Shown: positions 1 through 5,730 of the stretch, one piece after another
Numbering within the stretch: the first letter of the stretch is position 1
Layout of the letters: each line of letters begins with the position of its first letter
Assembly: GCA_039024295.1 (NCBI GenBank)
Contig: JBCDIQ010000365.1
Span: forward strand, 1 to 5,766
DNA: 5,766 nucleotides
Direction of reading: 5' to 3'
From: JBCDIQ01 sp039024295
GTDB lineage: Bacteria > Bacteroidota > Bacteroidia > J057
The notes under the pieces: generated by a model
Databases searched by the model: none
The model's input: only the letters and a program-made list of their open reading frames with translations
What the model was told of the DNA's origin: nothing
Position numbers and translations under genes: made by a program

Positions 1-680
1 TATCAAATGGTGATGGGGTAACAGGTAATCTATCGGATGATATCCGAAGTGACCTTGGAGGATTCTTGATAACTGAAAAAGGAGAATATTCCGGTCGAAG
101 GACAGCTCCTATGACCGCGACCCCTGCTACTGCTATCAAGAAAAGTGATATTGGCCGTGACCTGCTTGTCCGCCTAAAGCAAAATACAAACGAAGATTCG
201 GACAAAAAGCAAGCACTGGCCACCAACGAGTTCAGCCAGCGAGATGAAATGGTTATGAACTTCCACTTAGATGTTCCTGAGGTAGGAGGAAGAAGGGAGT
301 TTACCTATGAAAAAGAATTGCACTTGGGGACCAAGTTTAACAAGATGGTCGATGATGCAGAACACGCCAGAAGGGTCCGGCTATTTCTAGAAGGTACCCG
401 GTCCATGAATGACTACGCAAATCAGGCTCGAAACGCAGTTTCTGGCGAGCCAACCAAAGCCTTGGTTATACTTGATACCAAAATGAGCCGGAAGGCCATC
501 AGGTATTTTGCAATGGAGACAACAGAGGAGGAACGCGCCAACATCTTGAAAGAGCTTGATGCGAGAGGAGCAAAATATTTCTTGGGAGATGATACCGATC
601 CAGATGGGGACTCAGTTCACGAGGCCTTTGAAAAAGCCCTCAAGGAACTTAACGCTTCCACTCTGGTAAGACCTGTTTAG
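1..680 (+). CDS. cas7: Cas7 (Cst2/DevR-type), type I-B Cascade backbone subunit, 5'-truncated by window edge
   Basis: Partial gene. The frame is open from the left edge (first whole codon at 3) to the TAG at 678-680, giving 225 visible residues; the family is usually about 300, so roughly the first quarter lies outside. A TTG at 66 is in frame but is internal, because the coding signal continues upstream of it. Cas7 subunits polymerise along the crRNA spacer to form the backbone of the type I surveillance complex in the cytoplasm. The call rests on the stretch DLGGFL, then GRRTAPMTATPATA, then NEFSQRDEMVMNFHLDVPEVG; these resemble the Cst2/DevR pattern of a D-x-x-G-F/Y segment, an R-x-(S/T)-P segment and an LD-x-x-x-VG segment. 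The C-terminal part is charged and helical with no motif I can assign. The stop is 8 nt before cas3, so the two are surely cotranscribed. A Cas7 of another type I subtype is the main alternative. Confidence 0.8.
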   Translation, partial: SNGDGVTGNLSDDIRSDLGGFLITEKGEYSGRRTAPMTATPATAIKKSDIGRDLLVRLKQNTNEDSDKKQALATNEFSQRDEMVMNFHLDVPEVGGRREFTYEKELHLGTKFNKMVDDAEHARRVRLFLEGTRSMNDYANQARNAVSGEPTKALVILDTKMSRKAIRYFAMETTEEERANILKELDARGAKYFLGDDTDPDGDSVHEAFEKALKELNASTLVRPV

Positions 681-688
681 CGAAGGAA

Positions 689-3061
689 ATGGAAATCTTA
701 GCCAAACCCTCTGGAATCACCCTGAAAGACCACCGCCAGCACGTATTTGATGAAGCATTAAGCATCCTAAAGTGCTGGCCCTTTCTCGAAGATAAGTACA
801 AACGATTGACTGGTGCTGACCTCCGGCAGAGACTAGCTGATGCTGCCTGGTGGCATGACCGTGGCAAGGCCCATAAGCATTGGCAAGAGGCCTGCCAGAA
901 GGATTATCGACAGTACCAACAGTGGCTACAAAGGAATGGTTATGACCCATTTTTAGTTGATCCATTGGTCTACAAACTGTATGAGGCCGCCATGAGGAAA
1001 GCGCAAAAGTTCGTTGGAAAGCACTTGATGGGATCAAACCTGCGGCATGAATTTGCTTCCATTGATGAAGTGCGAAAAGCGAACAAATTATTTCACTTAT
1101 CCGTTGAAATTGCTATTGCCGCTCACCATGGAAAGTTATCTTTTCAAGAACGGCATCAGAAAAGGTGGAGGCACGATGGTGCCAGTACACCTGAGGAACT
1201 TGGACCTTTCGATAAGTATTTCAAAGAGTTTAAGTGGTCTGAGAAATTGGAATCCAGAGACCATGAAAATGAATGGGAGAACAGAACGCTTGCTCGCTTC
1301 GAAGTCACAGGTGTCCGTTCTCTTCTTCAGCTGGCTGATACTCGAGCGAGCCGCCTGGAGTCAGGAGAAAAAGTGCCCCAATTATCACCCTTTATCTTTG
1401 AGGCAAGGTTCAAGAAACTAAGACCCGTTCAGGAAGCAGCACTGTCTGTTGGAAATGAACCTATTTCCATTTTACGTGCCCCTACTGGCAGTGGGAAAAC
1501 CTATGCTGCCTTGTTATGGGCCAATGAGCAAATCAAAAGCGGCAAGGCGGATCGACTGGTAATCGCCATGCCTACACGATTTACGTCCAATGCGCTAGCA
1601 ATTAGTGTGGAAGAAGCAACTGGCGAAACAGGGTTGTACCATTCGAGTGCATGGTTCAATCGATATGGAGATGTGGTACACCCTGCTGAAAAAAGTTTTG
1701 CCAAAGAAATGCACCTACTGGCAAGGAAACTGGCCACTCCCGTCAATGTCTGCACAATTGACCACCTATTGATTTGCCTTACTGGAGGCAAAGAAGTTCA
1801 TCATTCTACCTTCTTTTTTCTGGCAAATAGTGCTGTTGTGTTTGATGAAGCAGACTTTTACGATTCCTTTATCCAGGGAAATCTTACGGTGCTGCTTCAG
1901 GCATTAAGGGTGCTAGAAGTTCCCATACTGATTATGAGTGCAACGGTGCCAAATTCTGCCAGGCCGCTCTATCAAGTGGATTTACCTATCATTAGCCCCA
2001 AGGAAAAACCTGATCAAGGCAGCTATTCTCCAAGAAAATTAGCATTTGGTGGAAGTGCTGAAGAACCTGATGACATTGGAGGGATCCTGGAGCAAATGGT
2101 GCGGAATGGAAATGGAATTGTATATGCAAACACCATTGCCAGGGCCATGAAGTACTACAGATGGTTCCAGCAAAACCTGTCTGAAGATGTTCCGCTGATC
2201 TTGTATCACAGCAAATTCACTGAGCCAGACAAAGCAAATATCGAAGCTAACCTCCTGACGGCTCTTGGAAAGGAAGTCTGGGAAGGTGGAAAGGAACCTA
2301 TCGGGATTGCCATTCTCACCCAGATTGGAGAAATGAGCGTAAACATCAGCACCAACTTTATGGTCAGCGACCTGTGTCCATGGGATCGATTGGCACAGCG
2401 AATTGGGCGGTTGAGTAGGTTTAATGAAAAAGACAAAGATGGGACAGTATATGTGGTGGAACCCCTAAAAAATGGAGTCACGTACCCTGCTCCTTATGGA
2501 AGTCTTGAAAACCGAGAATGGGTAGCATCAGAAGCTTTTCTGAAGACCTTGAAAGATGTCCACACATGGGAAGTCGATCGAACTAATCTTGAGATCTCAT
2601 CTGATGAGCTAGTAGAACTGGTAAACAAACTATACCCAACTCCTCCAGAATTTGAAGGCAGAGATCGGGTAAACCTGGAGAACCTAAAGAAAATGATGAA
2701 GCAGCATTGGCTAATTGTTCCTGATCGGAAAGTGGAGGAAGATGGCACCACCAAGGTATCTGAGTGGGAAAGCAGGCACATTCCACCTCAGGAAACAGTT
2801 TTTGTTCAGGACCCGGTTGGATTTGAAAAGTATGAAGCGTTTTCAGCTTTCTCGCTGGAGTACGGAATTGCAATTCCTAGTTGGATGATCCGAAGAGAGA
2901 CTCAAAAAAAATCTGGTCGAATCACCCTATTGGAGGAAAGACCAATTGCAGATGAAACGCATGATTTTGTTTATACAGATTGCTATGACCCAGAAACTGG
3001 GCTTGGGGTTTTGTATGAAAACTCAGGAAATTCTACTGGTTTCCAATCCAATTTCAAATAG
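689..3061 (+). CDS. cas3: Cas3, fused HD nuclease and superfamily 2 helicase
   Basis: A 790-residue effector that Cascade recruits after target binding; it nicks and processively degrades the non-target DNA strand. An N-terminal HD nuclease domain spans about residues 1-220: H15, H56-D57 followed by GK, H120 in RHE, H146-H147 in AAHHG, and D217 in LAD. The helicase follows: Walker A APTGSGKT at 264-271, motif Ia MPTR at 294-297, motif II DEAD at 386-389, motif III SAT at 417-419, motif IV near 476-486, motif V from LTQIGE at 543-548, and motif VI QRIGRLSR at 570-577. A C-terminal region of about 200 residues completes a normal length. The ATG at 689 is preferred because H15 lies just inside it and an earlier start would run into cas7. 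A purine stretch GAAGGAA abuts the start but is too close for a normal Shine-Dalgarno. The oddity is motif V, which reads EMSVNIS where many Cas3 proteins carry an acidic residue. The nuclease and ATPase residues all look intact. Confidence 0.95.
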   Translation: MEILAKPSGITLKDHRQHVFDEALSILKCWPFLEDKYKRLTGADLRQRLADAAWWHDRGKAHKHWQEACQKDYRQYQQWLQRNGYDPFLVDPLVYKLYEAAMRKAQKFVGKHLMGSNLRHEFASIDEVRKANKLFHLSVEIAIAAHHGKLSFQERHQKRWRHDGASTPEELGPFDKYFKEFKWSEKLESRDHENEWENRTLARFEVTGVRSLLQLADTRASRLESGEKVPQLSPFIFEARFKKLRPVQEAALSVGNEPISILRAPTGSGKTYAALLWANEQIKSGKADRLVIAMPTRFTSNALAISVEEATGETGLYHSSAWFNRYGDVVHPAEKSFAKEMHLLARKLATPVNVCTIDHLLICLTGGKEVHHSTFFFLANSAVVFDEADFYDSFIQGNLTVLLQALRVLEVPILIMSATVPNSARPLYQVDLPIISPKEKPDQGSYSPRKLAFGGSAEEPDDIGGILEQMVRNGNGIVYANTIARAMKYYRWFQQNLSEDVPLILYHSKFTEPDKANIEANLLTALGKEVWEGGKEPIGIAILTQIGEMSVNISTNFMVSDLCPWDRLAQRIGRLSRFNEKDKDGTVYVVEPLKNGVTYPAPYGSLENREWVASEAFLKTLKDVHTWEVDRTNLEISSDELVELVNKLYPTPPEFEGRDRVNLENLKKMMKQHWLIVPDRKVEEDGTTKVSEWESRHIPPQETVFVQDPVGFEKYEAFSAFSLEYGIAIPSWMIRRETQKKSGRITLLEERPIADETHDFVYTDCYDPETGLGVLYENSGNSTGFQSNFK

Positions 3062-3119
3062 ATGAAGTCCTACCTCACCTTGAAAATATCAATTTAAAAA
3101 TCTTCAGCAAGAGCTCCCC

Positions 3120-3647
3120 ATGAACGCCACCATCCTCGCCTATAGCCGCATATGTCCCCGCAAAGCCTGGCTCCACTACCACGGTGTACGTATGGAGCAT
3201 GAATCTGAGGCTGTACAGATTGGAAGGTTAATTGACGAACAGAGTTATGCCCGCGAGAAGAAAGGCATCGACCTGCAAGCAGAACTCCCGGATGGTACAG
3301 TGCTGACTGGCAAGGTGGACTGGGCCAACTTTCGGGAAGGCATCCTCCACGAAACTAAAAAGGGGAAAGCCTGTGAGGAAGCACATATTTGGCAGGTGCA
3401 GTTTTATCTGTGGCTGCTTCGGCTATGCGAGGTTACCCAGCCTAATGGTGTTCCCTATACAGGAATGTTGAATTATCCGCGCTTGAAGCAAAAAGTGGTG
3501 GTGGAGCTATGTGAAGCTGATGAAAGAACCCTAATGGCACAAGTGCAATCGCTCAAAACGCTGCTAGCTAACGATACTCCTCCTGACCGCATCACCCGAA
3601 GGAGCTTTTGCAAAAAATGCGCCTTCGAGGAACTGTGTTACGGATGA
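3120..3647 (+). CDS. cas4: Cas4, RecB-like nuclease with Fe-S cluster, spacer acquisition
   Basis: A 175-residue Cas4, the usual length. Cas4 works with Cas1-Cas2 to trim prespacers and select PAM-bearing ends in the right orientation. The four expected cluster cysteines are present: C12 in ICPRKAWL, and C164, C167 and C173 in FCKKCAFEELC. RecB-family nuclease residues are D67 in GKVDW, E78 and K80 in HETKKGK, and the Q92-x-x-x-Y96 motif in WQVQFYLW. At the position where many Cas4 proteins carry the first metal ligand His (GxLIHE) this one reads GRLIDE, with D39 encoded by GAC. The start at 3120 places C12 as expected and is 58 nt after the cas3 stop. No clear Shine-Dalgarno precedes it (GAGCTCCCC). 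Function is confident; full nuclease activity is uncertain because of D39. Confidence 0.93.
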   Translation: MNATILAYSRICPRKAWLHYHGVRMEHESEAVQIGRLIDEQSYAREKKGIDLQAELPDGTVLTGKVDWANFREGILHETKKGKACEEAHIWQVQFYLWLLRLCEVTQPNGVPYTGMLNYPRLKQKVVVELCEADERTLMAQVQSLKTLLANDTPPDRITRRSFCKKCAFEELCYG

Positions 3648-3672
3648 TTGGAGGGAAGTATTCGGTTTATCC

Positions 3673-3700
3673 CGCTTCGCAGGATTTCGCTTCGCTCAAC
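3673..3700 (+). repeat. Imperfect direct repeat, copy A (28 nt)
   Basis: Begins CGCTTCGCAGG and ends TTCGCTCAAC. It matches copy B at 3784-3811 in 23 of 28 positions, 111 nt apart. The TTCGCT-TCGCTCAAC core resembles short interspersed intergenic sequences that I associate with Bacteroidota genomes; that association is from memory and not tested here. Confidence 0.6.
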
Positions 3701-3783
3701 AGTTCTCGGTTTACAGTTGGTAGTCCCTACGTCCCTGACTAAAAATCGATCAGAGATGAATGTTTCGTTTTTTAAACTCTCCT

Positions 3784-3811
3784 CGCTTTGTGGGAATTCG
3801 CTTGGCTCAAC
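3784..3811 (+). repeat. Imperfect direct repeat, copy B (28 nt)
   Basis: Begins CGCTTTGTGGG and ends TTGGCTCAAC. It differs from copy A at five positions (6, 8, 9, 13 and 21 of the unit). The 111-nt spacing is a multiple of three, so the two copies fall in the same reading frame, but I do not believe the frame is translated. Confidence 0.6.
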
Positions 3812-3880
3812 GGGTTTCTGCCGTAAACTACCACTACTGAATACTGAAGACAGGAAACTGATCACCATACCCTATCCCCC

Positions 3881-4954
3881 ATGAAAAAACCCTATTACCT
3901 ATTCAGCAATGGCAGACTACGCCGGAAGCACAATACGCTGTTCCTGGAGCGCAAGGAGTACGCCAGAAGTCCAGGCGAAGCAGTAGCAGATACGGGGATT
4001 CCTCCTGATGCACCGATTGCAGGAAAGCATCCCTTCCCAGTGGAACATGTGGAATCGCTGCATTTATTCGGCGAAATAGATGTGAATACCAAGTTGATTT
4101 CTTTTTTGGCTCAGCACCGGATCCCTGCTTTTTGTTTTGATTATTACGGCAATTTCACCGCGGCCTTGTACCCAAGGGATTTCCTTCTGAGTGGACGCTT
4201 GCAGGTGAAACAGGTGCAAGCCTACTTGAAGAAAAATCATCGATTGGCCCTGGCCCGAACGTTTGTAGATACAGCTCTGTACAATATGCTCCGGGTACTC
4301 AAATACTACAACAATCGTATGCCTGCAGCGGGATTAGGAACAGGTATCGAGTGGATTGAAGGACAACGTGAGGGGCTGTTAGCTGTTTCCAGCATTGAGG
4401 AGCTTATGGGGATGGAGGGAAATTGCCGGGAACGATATTATAGTTTGTGGCCCTTAATCCTGGGAGAATCCGGAAGCGTTTTCCCATTTGAGCGGCGGAG
4501 TAGGCGCCCTCCTTCTAACTCGTTGAATGCCCTCATCTCTTTTGGCAACAGTCTATGCTACACGACGGTGATTCGTCAAATATATCGCACGGCTCTGGAC
4601 CCCAAGCTGAGTTACCTCCACGAGCCGGGGGAACGCAGGTTTAGTCTGGCCCTGGATTTGGCAGAAGTTTTCAAACCTTTGCTTGTGGACCGTTCTATTT
4701 TTCGTCTGATCAAAACGGGCAGCATTCAACCCAAGCACTTTGAGGACCGGATGGGCGGGGTTTACCTGAGTGAATCTGGGAGACGTATTTTTGTAGAGCA
4801 TTGGGACAACCGCTTGCGACAAACCATCCAGCACCGGACATTGAACAAAAAAGTGAGTTATGAACGGCTCATCCGATTGGAATGCTATCGGCTGATCCGC
4901 CACCTCATGGATCCCAAGAACGAAGTCTATGAGGGGTTTCGAATGTGGTGGTAA
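3881..4954 (+). CDS. cas1: Cas1 integrase, type I-B
   Basis: A 357-residue Cas1, the catalytic subunit of the Cas1-Cas2 integrase that inserts prespacers at the leader end of the array. The N-terminal beta-sheet domain opens with YYLFSNGRLRRKHNTL and continues through HLFGEIDVNTKL (61-72). The alpha-helical catalytic domain has the expected metal ligands: E179 in MEGNCRERYY, H247 in YLHEPG, and E262 in DLAEVFKPLLVDR (D259 is also conserved). The conserved NALISFGNSLCY segment lies at 216-227. Between LFLE and PVEHVESLHLFGE there is an extra stretch of about 20-25 residues (roughly 26-51, rich in Ala, Gly and Pro) that typical I-B Cas1 proteins lack, which explains a length somewhat above the usual 330 or so. 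The start follows a C-rich sequence without a Shine-Dalgarno, and the YYLFSNG strand begins at residue 5, so no upstream extension is needed. Confidence 0.96.
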   Translation: MKKPYYLFSNGRLRRKHNTLFLERKEYARSPGEAVADTGIPPDAPIAGKHPFPVEHVESLHLFGEIDVNTKLISFLAQHRIPAFCFDYYGNFTAALYPRDFLLSGRLQVKQVQAYLKKNHRLALARTFVDTALYNMLRVLKYYNNRMPAAGLGTGIEWIEGQREGLLAVSSIEELMGMEGNCRERYYSLWPLILGESGSVFPFERRSRRPPSNSLNALISFGNSLCYTTVIRQIYRTALDPKLSYLHEPGERRFSLALDLAEVFKPLLVDRSIFRLIKTGSIQPKHFEDRMGGVYLSESGRRIFVEHWDNRLRQTIQHRTLNKKVSYERLIRLECYRLIRHLMDPKNEVYEGFRMWW

Positions 4955-5153
4955 AAAAGGTGTTGGGTATGAGGTTTTAGGATTTTGCGTTATAAGACCT
5001 GGCTAAAGGGTCGTTTTCTGCTTCACTTTTTCATAATAACAAAGGGATAGAAGTCGTCCTTTCCTCCCACTCCTAAATCCCATTTACATCCGCCAAGATA
5101 AACCTCAAGTTTCTACCCCTATCACCTAATGGCTAATACCTAAAACCTGCCAT
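4955..5153 (+). other. cas1-cas2 intergenic region, no gene seen
   Basis: 199 nt between two genes that are normally adjacent or overlapping. I see no open frame of note, no clear terminator after cas1 and no convincing promoter for cas2. The main structure is a 10-bp perfect inverted repeat close to its two ends (listed separately). Confidence 0.6.
4972..5148. repeat. Inverted repeat framing the cas1-cas2 gap
   Basis: AGGTTTTAGG at 4972-4981 is the exact reverse complement of CCTAAAACCT at 5139-5148. The arms lie 157 nt apart, about 17 nt after the cas1 stop and 5 nt before the cas2 ATG. They could be ends of a small inserted element or pair in the mRNA around the cas2 start. No clear target-site duplication abuts the arms (TATG touches the left arm; the nearest right TATG is 4 nt away). 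Confidence 0.45.
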
Positions 5154-5420
5154 ATGCCCTACTACCTTGCAGTATATGACATGAACCAACAACGAGTCGG
5201 CAAAGCACTGAAACTGTTTAGAAGGTACTTGAATTGGGTACAAAATTCCGTATTTGAAGGAGAGCTCACTTATGCCCAGTTTGAATGCTTAAAGGCGGAG
5301 GTGGAAACCCTGGCTGAGCCTGGGGAAGACAGTGTGATCTTTTATGAGTTAAGAGATGAACGTTATGCTTCCCGTTTGGTAATCGGCGAAGAACGAGGAA
5401 ATCGGTCTCGTTTTTTGTAG
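5154..5420 (+). CDS. cas2: Cas2, structural subunit of the Cas1-Cas2 integrase
   Basis: An 88-residue Cas2, the normal size. Cas2 dimers bridge two Cas1 dimers and set spacer length. The ferredoxin-like fold signature is plain: the first strand YYLAVYDM with conserved D9, the helix with KALKLFRRYL, then WVQNSVFEGELT (28-39), and the DSVIFYEL strand (59-66) followed by the LVIG segment. The start at 5154 puts the first strand at residue 3, as expected; no Shine-Dalgarno is visible (CCTGCCAT precedes the ATG). It is separated from cas1 by 199 nt, which is unusual. Its last ten codons also encode a terminator-like hairpin and T run, after which the leader begins. Confidence 0.95.
   Translation: MPYYLAVYDMNQQRVGKALKLFRRYLNWVQNSVFEGELTYAQFECLKAEVETLAEPGEDSVIFYELRDERYASRLVIGEERGNRSRFL
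5388..5416 (+). terminator. Candidate intrinsic terminator inside the 3' end of cas2
   Basis: AACGAG (5392-5397) pairs with CTCGTT (5407-5412) around a 9-nt loop and is followed by a run of six T in all (5411-5416), just before the TAG stop at 5418-5420. With G-T wobbles the stem can extend outward to 5388. It would end the cas transcript and keep it out of the array. The 6-bp core is short, so this is a plausible rather than certain terminator. Confidence 0.5.
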
Positions 5421-5470
5421 TTTTCATAAGCGTCGTTGAATTAGTTCACGAGCAGGAACTTCACTAGCTC

Positions 5471-5503
5471 TTTGACGTACGAAACTAGCATTGAGTATAA
5501 TTG
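5471..5503 (+). promoter_or_regulatory. Candidate array promoter P1
   Basis: TTGACG at 5472-5477 and a perfect TATAAT at 5496-5501 are separated by 18 nt, a near-consensus housekeeping promoter. The same bases also fit the Bacteroidota pattern: TTTG at 5471-5474, then 21 nt, then TATAATTG (one mismatch to TAnnTTTG). Transcription would start near 5508-5510, giving a leader RNA of about 125 nt before repeat 1. Confidence 0.6.
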
Positions 5504-5570
5504 GCTGAATGTAAGGAGACTGTAACGGTCGTCGTTCCCTGGGTAAATATGCAAAATCATGACCTGACGC

Positions 5571-5636
5571 GCCCGATTTATCTTTTAATTGGAAAAACCT
5601 TCAATTTTGAGGAGTTTTAAGCCATTCAGATCGGGC
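5571..5636. repeat. Inverted repeat spanning the leader-repeat junction
   Basis: GCCCGAT at 5571-5577 is the exact reverse complement of ATCGGGC at 5630-5636, with 52 nt between the arms. The last two bases of the right arm are the first two bases of repeat 1. The placement suggests a docking or anchoring role in spacer integration, or pairing in the pre-crRNA; neither is shown by sequence alone. Confidence 0.45.
5577..5609 (+). promoter_or_regulatory. Candidate leader-proximal promoter P2 (weak)
   Basis: TTTA at 5577-5580 and CAATTTTG at 5602-5609 are 21 nt apart and each has one mismatch to the Bacteroidota TTTG / TAnnTTTG elements. Transcription would start near 5616, about 20 nt before repeat 1. 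The region is AT-rich, so a chance match is quite possible. Confidence 0.25.
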
Positions 5637-5664
5637 CTCCAATCGCACCTATCGGTATTGAAAC
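5635..5664 (+). repeat. CRISPR repeat 1 (leader-proximal)
   Basis: Thirty nucleotides beginning GCCTCCAATCGC and ending GGTATTGAAAC. Inside, ACC (13-15) and GGT (20-22) pair around a TATC loop, and CAAT (6-9) can pair with ATTG (23-26), leaving CGC (10-12) as a bulge. The expected Cas6 cut before ATTGAAAC falls exactly at the 3' base of the inner ACC/GGT stem. Confidence 0.95.
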
Positions 5665-5700
5665 ACAGTCTTTGAAACGGTGGTGGAGCTTGTGTTGTGT

Positions 5701-5730
5701 GCCTCCAATCGCACCTATCGGTATTGAAAC
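5701..5730 (+). repeat. CRISPR repeat 2
   Basis: Identical to repeat 1 over all 30 nt, with different flanking bases on the left (T instead of G). The exact identity fits a recently duplicated or well-maintained leader end. Confidence 0.95.

Larger units (their letters stand above)
3648..3880 (+). other. cas4-cas1 intergenic region with repeats, probably non-coding
   Basis: A 233-nt gap inside the adaptation module, where genes usually touch or overlap. It holds two imperfect 28-nt direct repeats (listed separately). It happens to be open on both strands: a TTG frame directly follows the cas4 stop and ends at a TGA that overlaps the cas1 ATG. The predicted 78-residue product is rich in Ser, Leu and Arg, carries the repeat twice and resembles nothing I know, so I treat the stretch as non-coding. 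No convincing promoter or terminator was seen. Confidence 0.6.
5421..5634 (+). promoter_or_regulatory. CRISPR leader
   Basis: 214 nt between the cas2 stop and the first repeat, without a credible gene. Its position upstream of repeats whose 3' end is ATTGAAAC makes it the leader, so the array is read rightward and new spacers enter at 5635. The last 65 nt are AT-rich. It contains a strong promoter match, a second weaker one, and an inverted repeat (GCCCGAT / ATCGGGC) whose right arm enters repeat 1; each is listed separately. Smaller signals are a direct ACTAGC pair at 5463 and 5484 (21 nt apart) and a TGTAA pair at 5510 and 5521 (11 nt apart). Confidence 0.8.

Noticed and set aside
66..680. 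A complete 204-residue gene starting at TTG 66
   Set aside because: The same frame is open to the window edge and the upstream residues (for example DLGGF) belong to the Cas7 fold, so the gene is truncated by the window rather than starting here.
649..2873. Several antisense frames of 72-106 codons, and a 124-codon + strand frame, inside cas3
   Set aside because: All lie within the intact cas3 coding frame and show no domain features; they are shadows of it.
3648..3884. A 78-residue gene between cas4 and cas1
   Set aside because: Low-complexity product with an internal repeat, TTG start without a Shine-Dalgarno, and an equally open antisense frame. Kept as an intergenic region and flagged as a finding.
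4553..4903. A 116-codon antisense frame inside cas1
   Set aside because: Fully covered by the catalytic domain of Cas1 on the other strand, with no plausible motif.
4968..5156. TATG target-site duplication around the cas1-cas2 inverted repeat
   Set aside because: The right copy is not adjacent to the arm and is part of the cas2 start codon, so it does not support a transposition event.
5579..5591. IHF-like site TATCTTTTAATTG in the leader
   Set aside because: Two mismatches to the core consensus in AT-rich sequence, so not distinguishable from chance.
5549..5620. A 23-codon ATG frame in the leader
   Set aside because: Very short, with no ribosome binding site and no recognisable product, and it overlaps the predicted leader elements.
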